64,000 bases of DNA, from assembly GCA_029891345.1 (NCBI GenBank), contig CM056994.1:137894457-137958456 (forward strand), in the 5' to 3' direction. Position numbers and translations under genes: made by a program. The DNA comes from Dryococelus australis. Its lineage: Eukaryota > Arthropoda > Insecta > Phasmatodea > Phasmatidae. This document shows positions 1 through 14,075 of this stretch, in pieces. How positions within the stretch are numbered: position 1 is the stretch's first letter; the number at the start of each line of letters is the position of its first letter. Under the pieces are notes generated by a model. That model searched no databases. It was not told the DNA's origin and saw only the letters and a list, made by a program, of their open reading frames with translations.

Positions 1-107
1 AATATCTGTATATTTCTAGAGCAAAAAGTATTACGTAACGAAAGAAAGCTTCATATTTTCGTTTAAATGTTATTTAATACTCACAATATTAAACAGAAAC
101 AGATTGT

Positions 108-188
108 TTAGGTAGAGCAATTGGTAGGGCACCGGGCTCCATGAAATAGTGCGCGTCAAGCATTAAGAGTGATGGTTCAGTCCCCCTG
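108..188 (+). repeat. tRNA-like sequence (SINE head or tRNA pseudogene)
   Basis: The segment looks tRNA-derived. A GGTAGAGCAATTGG stretch sits where an A box would be, and GGTTCAGTCCCC near 173-184 resembles the B box consensus GGTTCGANTCC with changes. The spacing is close to that of a tRNA gene. The cloverleaf does not close cleanly by eye, so a functional tRNA gene is unlikely. Flanks are AT-rich. Most likely a SINE head or a decayed tRNA copy. Confidence 0.4.
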
Positions 189-330
189 CCTGTCGTAATT
201 AATATTTTTTCGTTAGTAATATTAATTTTTGGGACAAATTAATTGTATTTAATACATTTTACACTGCAATTTTTATTTAAAGCAAAAAGACACTAAAAGA
301 ACACTTCTAACACAAATTTTAACATTAATG

Positions 331-396
331 CAACACAAAAATTGTTTTTATGTAACACAAAATTTGTTTTACCGCAACACAAAATATGTTTTGCCG
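331..396 (+). repeat. Three ~22-bp tandem units
   Basis: Three consecutive units begin with AACACAAAA and end with a GTTTT run (near 332, 354 and 376). They are imperfect copies of one another. No coding potential. Confidence 0.6.
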
Positions 397-826
397 AATC
401 ATAACCCCACCTGAATGTTCCCAGTACAGCAAGGAAGTAATGTTGTAACAAAAGTACTTAATGGAACAGTAACATCAGTAGCTTAACATTATATAACTTT
501 AACAGCAACATTAGTTATAGACAGCTCAAAGATAACAAAAAATTAATGTTGTAACATTAATATTGTTGCCACAAAATTAAACTTTTGTTCTGTTTAACCC
601 CCATAACTTTCAGAACAAACTGGAAAGGTATTGTTAGTTTATTTTACAGTTTTCAATACATTGATATATTTGATACTTACAAAAAAACACCATACATTAT
701 AGATCACAAATTATTTACATTTAATTTTTTTACTACATTTGAATTTTTAAAATTTTATAGGACAGTTTTAGTACAACTCCGTGTGCTTGTAACGCCGTTT
801 GCGACATAAAACATAGCGCTCAAAAC

Positions 827-828
<2 letters not shown>
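397..828. other. AT-rich DNA without a recognisable gene
   Basis: Rich in 'taacatt' and 'gttgtaac' words. The only open frames are short and of AT-rich composition. No splice-flanked or conserved coding segment is visible. Confidence 0.5.

Positions 829-878
<50 letters not shown>
829..878 (+). repeat. (CT)n microsatellite
   Basis: Uninterrupted CT dinucleotides over about 50 bp, followed by further CT-rich sequence to about 907. Simple sequence repeat. Confidence 0.97.
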
Positions 879-880
<2 letters not shown>

Positions 881-899
881 ATATTTTCTCTCTATTCTG

Positions 900-2849
900 T
901 CTCTCTTTTGTCAAAGCGAGACAAATAATTGAGAAAGAGCGACGTCTTACTACATTTACTATTTTCCCCGCCCCGCACATTGGCGCGACAGTCGTACAGT
1001 GGTAGGTGATAAAGAACTACTTTTTGTTTGGCCAGCGCCACGAACACGTAAAGAATGTGCAGTGCCTTCACTGTATCTACAGTATCCTTGTATACAGTGG
1101 TACCAGAGAGACCAGTTTTGTATTTTTACCTCTCTGCAGCTTGTTCGCAGTTCATTCACCACTTTACAGGACATGGCTTTTTGCCTATCATTAGCGTGTC
1201 ATCCCACTGACACAAGTTGAAACTAACATTTCCACAGGCTTTATGACAAAGTACACATGTGTCGGGTATGTGGTATTGATAAAGTGTTGGAAACACAGTA
1301 ACGTTTATTGTTCAACCAATACTTATTCTTCAATCTTTGAAACAAATAAAAACCGACTTCACTTTTACTACTGCTGATCATTACACGTAAAACAGACGTT
1401 AAGGCAGGAGATTAACTCCTTTTCATTCTTTGCAGAATAACTGTACACTAGTCAGTCAGGATTTACATTCAACTATACGAAGTATCGTGCAGGAATATTT
1501 TTCGAAATGTTGATTTCAAATGTTTTTGATTAACTTTGGAGAAGGTATAGTAACAAATACGGCTATTTCTTTGCGATGTTCTGTACATAAATCTGCCCTT
1601 TATACACACAGTGTCGAGATATGCACCTTCATTTAAAGAAAAGTCAATAATTGGTACTAAGTTACCTTGACTTGTATAAACTTCTCTGCACACATTTCGG
1701 CATTTAAATGTTTACAGAAAGAAGGAATCAACACAGCATGTGTAACTGTCATCTCGGTCGTGTGGTAATGTTCAGATAATAGCTTAATATTTGGTTAATT
1801 TGAAGAATAAAATTAAGTTGATGATATGTGCAATTTCAAAATGTTAGCTGTTATGCAGAAGTCCTTCTATCACTTTTCTATCACTTCGGAGTCATTCGAC
1901 AATCTATGAAGAAAGTTTATAACATCACTAAAACAGGCCGTATTATTAGTAGTTGAATTCCTGCACGGAAACGAGCAGCAAATGTCGTTCAAACACAGAA
2001 AGTGATACACCACCTATTTACATAATATTATGTAATACATTTTCTTATAAGTTATCCGTTTTCCTAACTCATTCGTGAGTCACAAAGATTGTGCTCAACT
2101 CTCACAAACATTTTTCTCGTTTTGTTAATTAAGTTTCCTAAAACGGGCGAAGTACAGAGTTAAAATTGTTACAAGTCTTCAAGCATAAGCTTGAATACTA
2201 GTTGCCTAAATTTCCCCACGGAACACTGCTTTCGAATGTCGTTCAAAATGTTGATTTAATTGTATTAATAATTATTTATTGTGTATTTAATGGGGAATGT
2301 AATCAACTTCAGCGACCAGCGCAGTACCGCTATGTTACCAACACAAACTAGTATTTTTAAATCATCATCTGTTTACTTTATCTTCGGAACAACGTACATT
2401 TTCTGTATGTCCACACGAGCAATACTCATGAAAGTAGTGTATTTTTTATAAGCTGGAGTATTGTGGATCTCAAAAGATACTGTAATTTGTGTTCGGCTGA
2501 TAAGAGTCGAAAAAATCGATTTTTTTTACGAATATTAGTAAATGTTAATAGTCATGTTTGTATGAAAGCTTTGTGTTATACTTTTTAATTACTGGCAAGT
2601 GATCGATTAGCATCACTAGATACATTTATATACATTTGAGATAAATGTAGCACAGTTTCAGAAAGCATTCATTTGAACACGTTGAAGTATAAGTAATGAG
2701 ATAGTGTAATTATGTACAACAAGACCGTCCTCAGGAATAGCGCCTACAAATCCACACGTTTTACATTTACAAAACACGTCTAGTATCTGTTTGGTGGTGA
2801 AGTGCAGAATGGTAATGATACAGTAAGTGGTGGTGGTTTGTTGTTGTAG
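900..2849. other. Intergenic or intronic DNA upstream of the protease exons
   Basis: A small GC-richer patch lies at 965-1200; the rest is AT-rich. I searched for the missing 5' exons of the downstream protease (signal peptide, activation site, His57 'AAHC', Asp102 'ND-I-L') and saw none. If this stretch is transcribed it is probably intron. Open frames here are short and lack family motifs. Confidence 0.45.
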
Positions 2850-4916
<2,067 letters not shown>

Positions 4917-4966
4917 CATCCACCCTCTAACAGTCCCTCATCCTTGTCACCACACGCCAACTGCGC

Positions 4967-4972
4967 AATAAA
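4967..4972 (+). terminator. Poly(A) signal AATAAA of the protease gene
   Basis: AATAAA lies 51 bp after the stop codon, in a short 3' UTR. Cleavage would be expected near 4985-5000. This is the nearest canonical signal to the terminal exon. Confidence 0.75.
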
Positions 4973-4999
4973 TTATTACACCACTCTCCACAACAGCAT

Positions 5000-6390
5000 T
5001 GCTCTTGTCATTTTGTATTTCCCAGCCTCCATTTCCCGTACATCCATCGGTATTGAAGTCTTGATTCGGGTGGGGAGGAGTTGTTTCATTTTGCTAAAAC
5101 GCTAGTAAAGGCAAAGAGTAAAAGCATTTCTTTGATATACACATTTGTCTTTCTCGCACGTAAGTAGGGGTCTACAGTACATATGAACAAGTGTAGAAGT
5201 AATATATTATACGTCAGAATGACTTCAAAATATATGCCTATTATTTTTATCATATCAAACTGACAATTTTTGAGGCGTGTCTTAAAGAAATGATTTTCCG
5301 AATGTTTGATTTTCATCACATTTTGGAATCTATTAAAATACCGCCGAAATGAATATTTAAGGTAATAATTAGGGATGTTATAAATATTTTCTCTTTAAAA
5401 TACTCTAATCACCAAGGTTTAATACGTGCTACAAACAGCCACATATTTTGTGGATCATCGCTCCATTAATGCGACAATTTTCACACCAGTAGAAGTGATA
5501 AATGATACAAGAATCAAGAAATTATAATAAACAATCCATCGCTGTTAAGTGTTTTTAATCCCGCTCGCACAGTCTCGTAATACATTTCGATAAGAATGCA
5601 AGAAACATGCTAAATGTGTATAGCATATGATTCTGGTTCTAAAAATGGGAAAAATATAATTTTTAAGCTATCTAAAGAAATGCCAACTTATTTCGTAGAC
5701 GTCGTAAATCTTCACAACTATTTTAAAACCTTTTTGAATACCACTAATAAGACAAAATTTTACACTCTAACATATATTTATATAATTTCGTATAAGTACG
5801 TGTTAATAAGGTTTTTGTGTTAACAACTTATATAAATTTAAAATTTTATTTCACATTTTATTTTTAACGAGAACCTATAATTATGTATTCTCTTTACGAT
5901 ATCTTTTGCTAATGATAAGTTTACATTATTAATATGTATTGTGTATTAGCAACATTACGGATTTCCCATAAATCGCATACTACTAACACAAGGTGTTAAT
6001 AGTAAAGTATATGTTTCGTCCTACATCAGCTATATGGGCTTAAGAAACCGGGAGAGTGGAAATCCTACATATAACGAGCAAGTGAGTACGCAGTTAATTC
6101 TTGGGTGTTCTTAACAACGTACTTGGCATAATATAAAACCATCTCAATGTCTTAATTTTAGCTTATTTTTTAATACGGTAAGATTTATTACTGTAATACA
6201 TGAAGTTTCAGTAGGACGTAACGAATTCTAATTGCACGTCATTTACGAATGTGCGATACCTAGTTGGGAACAAGTGCATCATGAGAAGCAGCCATATTTT
6301 CAGTTCAGTAATTCAGTGTGGCATAGTCAACATTACAGATTGGTCGATGGAGCCTTGTATCCTTTGCATCCTCTAGCTCTTAGGTAACAG
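5000..6390. other. AT-rich intergenic DNA, nothing recognised
   Basis: No conserved coding segment, tRNA or long repeat was seen. Open frames are short and driven by AT composition. Confidence 0.5.
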
Positions 6391-6394
6391 TTTG

Positions 6395-6695
6395 GGTGTC
6401 AGGTTTCAGCATCATCGGGTCCTACGTTTTCAGGTGAACAACCGAGCTGAAACAGTAACATCATCCGTTGCCAGTCAGATGCTTGCACTAGTGGAGTTTC
6501 CCAATTTAGACGGCTATGGCGAACTCCGGTTTAAAGAGGACGGTGCAAACACACGCTCAGCTCGAGAGTCATTAGTAGCAATGCAAGAACTTTCCTCAGA
6601 ATATTTTTTTTAATGGCTTTGAGACATCAAGTTACCCAGAACAAACAACACCGGATTTTTTTTTTTTCCTTTGAGGATATTTCAAGTCAAAATTT
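6395..6695 (+). pseudogene. Mariner-type transposase relic
   Basis: Fragment of the catalytic domain of a mariner-like (Tc1/mariner superfamily) DNA transposase, which would cut and join element ends. In one frame 'FPNLDGYGELRFKEDGANTR' followed by 'SARES' matches the family block around 'WFQQDGATCHTA', including its catalytic Asp (here EDGA). After a frame change near 6610 the string 'TTPDFF' matches the third catalytic block 'TP.DFFLWG'. Both ends of the gene are absent and no terminal repeats were seen. It is a dead fragment. The assignment rests on spacing of two short blocks and is moderately sure. Confidence 0.6.
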
Positions 6696-7245
6696 TACTG
6701 TAACAAACTCCTCAATGTCCAACCGCTAAATGAATGAACTCTTGCTAAATTGCCGGTTTCTTTTACTCGAACGTATTATGGATGATTATGTTCGACGCCA
6801 GGGCGGCTGCTTAATTTATTTATTTTTAACAAGAAGTTGCACAAAAGTATGCCTACTTTCCTTTACATTTGTGTAAATAATTTTTAATGAAGATTTTAAA
6901 ATCTAAATTTGTACCGAAGCTTTGACATCTCGCCGAAATTAATGACATTATAGAGGGCACCAGTAATATATGGAACACTAAACTCTAAACTTTGTTTGTA
7001 CTTTTACAATAAAAATTCTTCGAACCCAGTTGCCAAGAAAATCCTTTGTAAAAATACAAATATTTTTTAGGTTGCAAAATATTTATTTGTAATATTGCAA
7101 ATTAAAACCTTGTATTAAAATTGACCTTATTGAGATGTGTACATACAAATATTTTTTCTTCTGAAAACAAATGTGACAAATTAATAACAGATAATGACTA
7201 AAAAATATATTTTCGGATATAAATTACAAAAAATAAAATAAAATT

Positions 7246-7320
7246 TGGCAGCTTGGGGACTGGAACTCACACACCCTGCATTATTATGCAGTACCTTTAA
7301 CTAAATGACCAACTTGACTT
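7246..7320 (-). repeat. tRNA-like sequence
   Basis: On the minus strand 'GTTGGTCATTTAGTTAAAGG' resembles an A-box arm, and 'GAGTTCCAGTCCCC' a B box, about 35 bp apart. A degenerate cloverleaf is plausible. Best read as a tRNA-derived SINE fragment or pseudogene in AT-rich DNA. Confidence 0.45.
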
Positions 7321-8766
7321 TCGAGCTAAAGTATATTTTTGCACTAAATACATCTGCAAGTACATACAACATATAAATGTAATTATTTGGTTATGAAGAA
7401 TAGTTACATTTATTTTAATTCAAGAATTCAGTTGTTGAGTTAAGACATTTGGACAGCTCTTAACAACGAGGTATTGAGAGCCGATTTAAGACTTTTGTGT
7501 GGTTTGCAATTATTTACAGTTAATGAATATTACGGTCGCGTTTCATTATGATTATTTGAGTTGTTTTGAGTGTAAACGTGCAATATATTTCTTTTTGCAG
7601 GCAGCTACACTTTACATCACCCATAGTTTTTGCACAAACTCCTATATACAGTTTGACATTGTTGAGTGACCACCATTTTTCTGAAACTCGTGGAAACGTG
7701 TCAGTATAGTACAAACATTTCATGAGGATATTAAAAACAGGGCATTTGTAGTTCAACAAACGAGTAGTTTTAAAAGAAAAATCTTTGTACTCTTATAAGA
7801 ATTTCTAAACATACAAAGAATTTCTGAGTATAAGTTACAATTTTTTTACAATGTAGCGAGACAATTTCAAATAAACACGTGCCTTCTCCTAGCCTCTGAC
7901 CCAGAACACCTCGTAATATAAGATAATGTGCATCCAACTGCACTACGGAGCTCAGATTCGGAGCATAATCTTTGGATGTAATATTGCTAACGTGCTATTA
8001 GATAGGATTTACTAACCTAAACTATTTACCGGCCATCACTTTGAAAATATTTTTCTGAGGCACTTTAAATATGTGAGTTTACAAAGTCTGCAGTAGTCCC
8101 AAGGCTGTTTGTGTAAAGATTTGATGGAAACAATTTGATTTGTTTCCCAAATATGGCATAAAAACCTTATGTTCTCATTTGGCTATATTGCACAAATTCT
8201 AAAAAAATAGATTGTATTTATGATTATTCTACTAGATACGGTCAATTTCATACGTTTGGAATATGGTTGAATAGTTTAATAAAAATTAAAACTTTATAAT
8301 AATTATTCATGAGACCGACATTTCGAAAATCAGTGTCTGAACGATGTACACGTTTACATGTCCTTCAATAGCACTACTGGTGTGCGAGAATTGGTGGAAA
8401 TTAGTGAATGATTCCGCAGAAATGGCATATTTATGAAATTTTTTCACCTGGCACTATCTTTGAAAAATCTGGCAGAAACAGAATCTGTGCTGCTACAAAT
8501 AATGCTTCTAATTATTGGCTCAAAGCATGCAATATTTAGGTAAATTTTGACGACTTTTTAAATGTAGCATACTTATTTTTATTATTTACATAAATCAAAA
8601 CAAACAACCTAAAAAGTGTGTGATTTTATTGCTGACTGTAGCATTACTTGCGTTTAAAATGTGGTGAAAATTGGTTGGCTGTTCCCCGAAAAAAGACATA
8701 AAACCTCAATTATTTAACTTTATCATCTTAAATGACGGAGAAAATAGTGATGAATTAGCAATATAG
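7321..8766. other. AT-rich DNA, nothing recognised
   Basis: No conserved protein segment or clear repeat boundary was seen. Confidence 0.45.
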
Positions 8767-10345
8767 TAGTATAAAAATAAGATATCCAGCACATGGGATA
8801 GAAAATGGGGACTCAGGGACCCAGGGACTCCGGCCGCCATCATGAATGACATAATTTCGCACAAAAATCCTGTTTTTTTTTTGCATAGAAAACGTACAAA
8901 ACCGAAGCAAATGACTGCCCAACCACCCAATTGCGCACACTTCCACACCCTAAAGTGACTTTCGCACACCGAAAATGCAATTGCACAATATAGCGGGGAT
9001 GACTCCTCATTGTGGCATTTGACTCATGTAGAATGTAAGATTTCACCATAGTATTTCCCGCTCTGGCATTCTGGTCGTTGTTCTGTGGGTGCTCCCAACC
9101 AAGTTTTCTGTCCTACTGAAATTGTGCACTTCCTCCTCATACATTCTGTATAGAGGAGGAGACGCCATCCCAAAGGCACTCTGCCAGCCTGGGGTCACTT
9201 ATGACCTATGTTTACAATTAAGAATAGTTGGTTATAGTTTCCTAACTGTATGATATACAACTATCAAAATTGTAACATAGACTTCACCCCGACAACGAAA
9301 AGGATCGAAGGGCTAAGTTTGAACTATGGCTACTTATAAGCATAGTTGGCTGTAATTTCCAAACTGTTTGAGTTACAACTACCAAAATTAGAACATTGGT
9401 ATTACCTTAGAGAATGGAAAGGAACTAGGGGTCAAGTGTGACCTAAGCATTAATGTAAGCTTAGGTGGCTATAATTCCCGAACCGATAGAGATAATATAG
9501 TAATCGCCCCCAACAACAAAAATGATTGTGTGGTCAAGCGTACTACCTTAGGTAAAGCATGAGCCAAGAGCATATATAATCATGGTTGGCTATAATTTCC
9601 GAACTGTGTAAGATGCGACAGTCAAAATCATAACTAGAGAATGTCATACTCTGTCATTCCGATATTGGGGTTTCTTGTGTGCTCCCACCCATGACTCGCT
9701 TCTACTGAGACATGTCATTCCTATCATCCGAATCATCGCAGCGAAAGCCAGACCGAATTTCAGCAATGAAACTATGAGCATAGTTGATTCCGAGTCGTTT
9801 GAGAAATAACAACTACCAAATTCATAACATAGACATCACCCAGACAACGAACAGGGATGGTGACCATCGGACTCGCCAATGATGTCCTCTACAGATCTTG
9901 TGTCATTAGGAGAAGAAAATGCCTACATTGACTTACACATCCACCAGATTTGCCTCTGTGACCCAGTGAGGTTTTCTCCTTCTGGACTGTGTGGGTAAGA
10001 GAAGAATAAATACTACCATGGTCCTACGCACTTACCAGACATGCCATTACCTAAACCCAATGACATGTTCCACAGACATTGCAAACTAGGATCGGAATCG
10101 TTTGAGATACAACTACAAAATCCAGGTGTCACCTCAGATGTCGAAAGGGGAATGCCTAAGCCTATGACATCCACGACAAGCATTCATATAAGGAGAAGAT
10201 CGCATGGGCATAAACACTCACCAAAAAATGCATGCGGACGTGCGGGAGACTGTTTCAGCTACCCTTGGGTTACCAGTCTGATCCCTTGACCACACGACCA
10301 CAATTGCATGAGATGTGTGAGGAGATGAAATAGCGTACATCGGCT
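8767..10345 (-). mobile_element. Repeat family 'R119', copy A (minus)
   Basis: Inverted copy of the repeat at 32,795-34,723. Reading on the minus strand, the head 'GATGTACGCTATTTCATC' (10,345) is followed by a tRNA-like block (10,306-10,251) and a 'GCATTTTTTGG' segment. Next come several degenerate ~119-bp units containing 'GCTTATAAG' and 'TTTGGTAGTTGTATCTCA'-like words, then a unique tail ending at 'TCTTATTTTTATACTACT' (near 8767). Head, units and tail occur in the same order in both copies. This copy is shorter because it has fewer units. No protein-coding gene is seen. It could be a SINE-headed composite or a non-autonomous DNA element. Confidence 0.7.
10251..10306 (-). repeat. tRNA-like head of R119 copy A
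   Basis: On the minus strand 'GGTCGTGTGGTCAAGGGATC' with 'GACTGGTAACCCAAGGG' resembles the D-arm and anticodon-arm of a tRNA. It matches the block at 32,834-32,880 closely. It may supply an internal pol III promoter. Confidence 0.5.
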
Positions 10346-10622
10346 TATAGGCCGTTCACGATAAAGTGATCACTTTTGAAAGCCCTGCTAAAGTTCTACT
10401 TTCTTAGCCATTATGTATCCTTCCGCCATATTTAAACAAACATTGCTGTGTGACTGCCCTGTGACAGGCATGTGATTGCCCCACGTTAATAAACTCAATG
10501 TTTACATTTCAGGACTGCTAAATGTAACATTTATGTTATTATAAAACATGTAACAGTTTTATAATGTATATAACACATGATATATATGTATATATATATA
10601 TACGTGGGTTTATTAACGTGAG

Positions 10623-10628
<6 letters not shown>

Positions 10629-10714
<86 letters not shown>
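10629..10714 (+). repeat. (TA)n microsatellite
   Basis: About 86 bp of uninterrupted TA dinucleotides, flanked by more TA-rich sequence from 10,575 to 10,800. The Ile-Tyr open frames on both strands here are artefacts of the repeat. Confidence 0.97.
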
Positions 10715-10716
<2 letters not shown>

Positions 10717-10799
10717 GTATGCATATATATGTATACATATGCATTTATATAGCATGCAATATATACAATATATATAAAATATGTAACATATATAATCTT

Positions 10800-13600
10800 T
10801 TGGGTCATCTCACAGCTCCGATAGACAAAAACTTTACACATCTAACAATTGAAAAATGAACTTTCTAGCAATGGAGTCATGGAAACAGTGAAATAGCAAA
10901 CCTTAAACTTGAGCGGTGAACAAGGACCCACACGACACGTTAAAAAAGTACACACATTAGTTAAGCCGAAAAATAATTTCGAAGGGCAGCCAAATCCAGA
11001 TTTTGAAATAGACTAGCACTACTGTACATCCAAGTTACAACACCATTGTCACACAAATTACCAAACATTTAAAAATTGTACCGCAAAATTAATGTTTCCC
11101 ACGACTCACTGTTTTCTAAGTGCCCCATCGCTCTATAGGGTGACTAGTAAAACATCAGCTTGAAAACATGATAGCTGTGTTTGGCCTCAGCTGACCGAAG
11201 TGAAGTGCAACTAAGCCATCAGGAAAAAATATATACATTCTGCAGGCATAAGGTGACGGAGTAAAGTAGCAGACGTCTGAAGCATAGAGTGAGGCCATGC
11301 AAGGCCTTAAATAAACAACCACGACAAATAAAAAAATAACGATTCACAAAGGGGAAATGGGAATGTTGGGAAGCAGAACAGCGCGGTAAAACAAGGGTAT
11401 CTGAGCGGAGCAAAGAGTACACCACTACACAGAAGAAGATTGTGCTAATAAACTTAATGTGAAGGCACTAACGTGGCCGTATATAAAAAATGTAATATAA
11501 AATAAAGTAAAATATATATATGCATGTACATGTACATTTTAAGGATAGTTTTATATGCACCTTTATTAATGGTGATAAATATATTTCAACATAGGTCTTT
11601 TACATATATATAATAAAAATAATTTAAACTTAAAATATAAATATATCAACAAATGAATTTGTGTATAAAAATATTTTTTTTACACTATTACTCGGTGTTA
11701 TGCCCTTCTCAGACCCTCCAAAAAAGAACTGAACATTTATACTGTCAATTTAAGTGGTAACAGAAGTGTATACTAGGCTTGTAACTGGCATCACCTTCAT
11801 TTATACCAACTAATTCCAAAAATAAAGTATATTATTTATAGCTAAGTGAAACGTCAATCCAGCGATGGCCACATTTACGGTGTCTCTTGTGGTCCAAATG
11901 GAGGCGACATTTCCTTTTTGTCAAACCCTCACAGACCTCAAGAAACTAATTTTACAGGTAAAGTTCATGGACTCTCATAATTGTCGTGGTTCCTTCATTG
12001 CAATGACTGCAGCAAAACTGGAAACTTATATGAGAAAAATATTTCAAGACAATTACTATAAATACAAAAAATGGTTCATGTGTGCACACACATAGCTGAA
12101 AGGAATGTGTATTTAATGTAACAACCTTTACATATCCATAAATGACAGCAAAATGATAATGTAAAGGACAAATTATAACAGTAATACTTACAGGCAAGTT
12201 ACTTTTATCTAGTGTACGACGGACTCACACAACAATATTACATATTAATATACGACTTAATTTCTAAGATGTAAAACTATCATAACACTTATATGAACAA
12301 GATCCCAAACATGTTAACATGTTGCAATGACATTTATGTTGACAAGTAACTCATTATACATGACCTCATCGTACCATGCAATACACATTTGAACATTTAG
12401 AATAAATTTTGAAAAAACTGTATATATTATGTAAAAATATATCGCTTATATTTGTAAATACTAGACACCAAAAATTAATAACGTATTTTAACAAACAACA
12501 TGACAAGTACATAAACAGACGTGGACTCCAATAACAAATAGTACCCACCCACAACAGATATGTGTGTACTACAAACAAGCATCTGGAAATGCAAATACCT
12601 TTACCTTGTCATACAAACCTTACCGCCACTGACCATCCAGCACCTACTGTGCAGTAGAATAGCCTGATACCTCTGTCAGTCAATAATTCATCGCCACTGT
12701 TAAGATCATCTTCGTCAGTGGTGTCCAAATCCGGATCCAGATGATGAATGGAGGTATGTCAGCGGCTTCATGCACTTCCTTCTCCATGTGGTCGACACAC
12801 TTTGCCTATCTGAAGGAAAGTTTGTCCAAGGCACACTTAAAAGCTGTGTGTTTAACGTGTGGCACCAGGAACATTCATATTTTCATGCTTCTCCCAGCAA
12901 AATTGCAAATCATTTAAAATAAACTATTTACAGACCTTAATTTCTTCAGTACAAATGTAGCAATATAAACAATCTAATATTATTATAATTATATCAATTG
13001 TAGCCAGGCAACTGTGCTTTTGTGTTTTGTATGTGCTTATCGCTATAATTGTAAATGTTTTAGGTATCTCACTTGGTGCCCGGCCCTCATTGAAAGCTAG
13101 CCCATACAGCTTCTTTAGAAATGCTGTACTTAATTTAACACGTTCACTCCGTAATGTAATCTAACCTTTACAAAACATGCATTCGCAAGTAAACAGGAAC
13201 TCTGGAAGTCTTGGGGTGTTGACTATGTGGTGTAATTTACAGTTACATTAAATTTCAATAGCTACAATATTTTTGCCGGCCCAAGTGGCAGTTATAACCA
13301 ACAATTATACCTACTCAAGAACGCGTACTATCTTAGTTGATATTTCTCAAAAGGTAGCAAGTTGTCTTGTCGAACATACATTTCGAAATTTAAACATGGA
13401 ATTATTCTATAAATGTTGGCAATTAATTATAAATGCTTTCTAATTCTTATTACGGCAAGCATTACCAAATAAAACAATTGCACTTGCATCAAGAAATAAT
13501 GTCGGGAACAAGCACAGCTAGAGGTCTATAGTTAACAAACCCAGATTCAAGATTTTATAGTTTATAGAATGTTGGAACACCTTTGGTGTAGCACGAAACT
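10800..13600. other. Gene-poor DNA with two weak coding-like patches
   Basis: Mostly AT-rich. At 11,870-11,960 (plus) a short frame reads 'CGPNGGDISFLSNPHRP' and is followed by a GGTAAAG donor-like site. At 12,610-12,750 (minus) an acidic frame reads 'DLDTTDEDDLNSGDEL' before a GTAAGG donor-like site. Neither could be tied to a family or to other exons. Confidence 0.3.
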
Positions 13601-13604
13601 GTGA

Positions 13605-14075
13605 TGTTTATGTTATGTTAACAATAGTAAAATTTAACACTGTAACTTGGGATGAATAACTACATGAACACAAGTTTGAGGTTAGGCCTACCTTACTGAA
13701 TAACACAGTCGTATACAAACGTGTAAAATTAACGTATAATTACTGCAGGCAAAATTTGCACTTGTTTTCTAGGCAGATTTCAGAAAGGTTTCATGGCTGG
13801 GTATAAATAGACATGTACAGACGTATTTCAGGTTAGGACTAACTTACAAAATAACACAGTCATATGCAAACGTGTAAAATTAACGCATAATTACTGTCGG
13901 CAAAATTTGCACTTGTTTCAAGGCATATTTAAGAAAGACTACGTGGCTGATCATAAGTAGATACGTACAGATGCATTTCAGGATACGCCTACATGACAAA
14001 ACAACAGTGATATAAAAATGCGTGAAATTAACGTATTATTATTGACGGCAAAAGTTTCACCTATTTTCAAGACAT
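13605..14075 (+). repeat. ~150-bp tandem repeat, three units
   Basis: The word GTGTAAAATTAACG recurs at 13,721, 13,872 and (degenerate) 14,022, so the period is about 150 bp. 'AGGTTAGG', 'AATAACACAGTC' and 'GGCAAAATTTGCACTTGTTT' recur in register. Copies diverge by small changes. No coding potential. Confidence 0.8.

Noticed and set aside
1-2849. 5' exons of the serine protease
   Set aside because: No signal peptide, activation site, His57 or Asp102 motif could be found in any plus frame.
10539-10841. 100-codon Ile-Tyr frame (and its mirror on the other strand)
   Set aside because: Wholly explained by the (TA)n microsatellite.
12610-12750. Acidic minus-strand exon-like segment before a GTAAGG
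   Set aside because: Too short, with a stop just upstream and no partner exon or family match.
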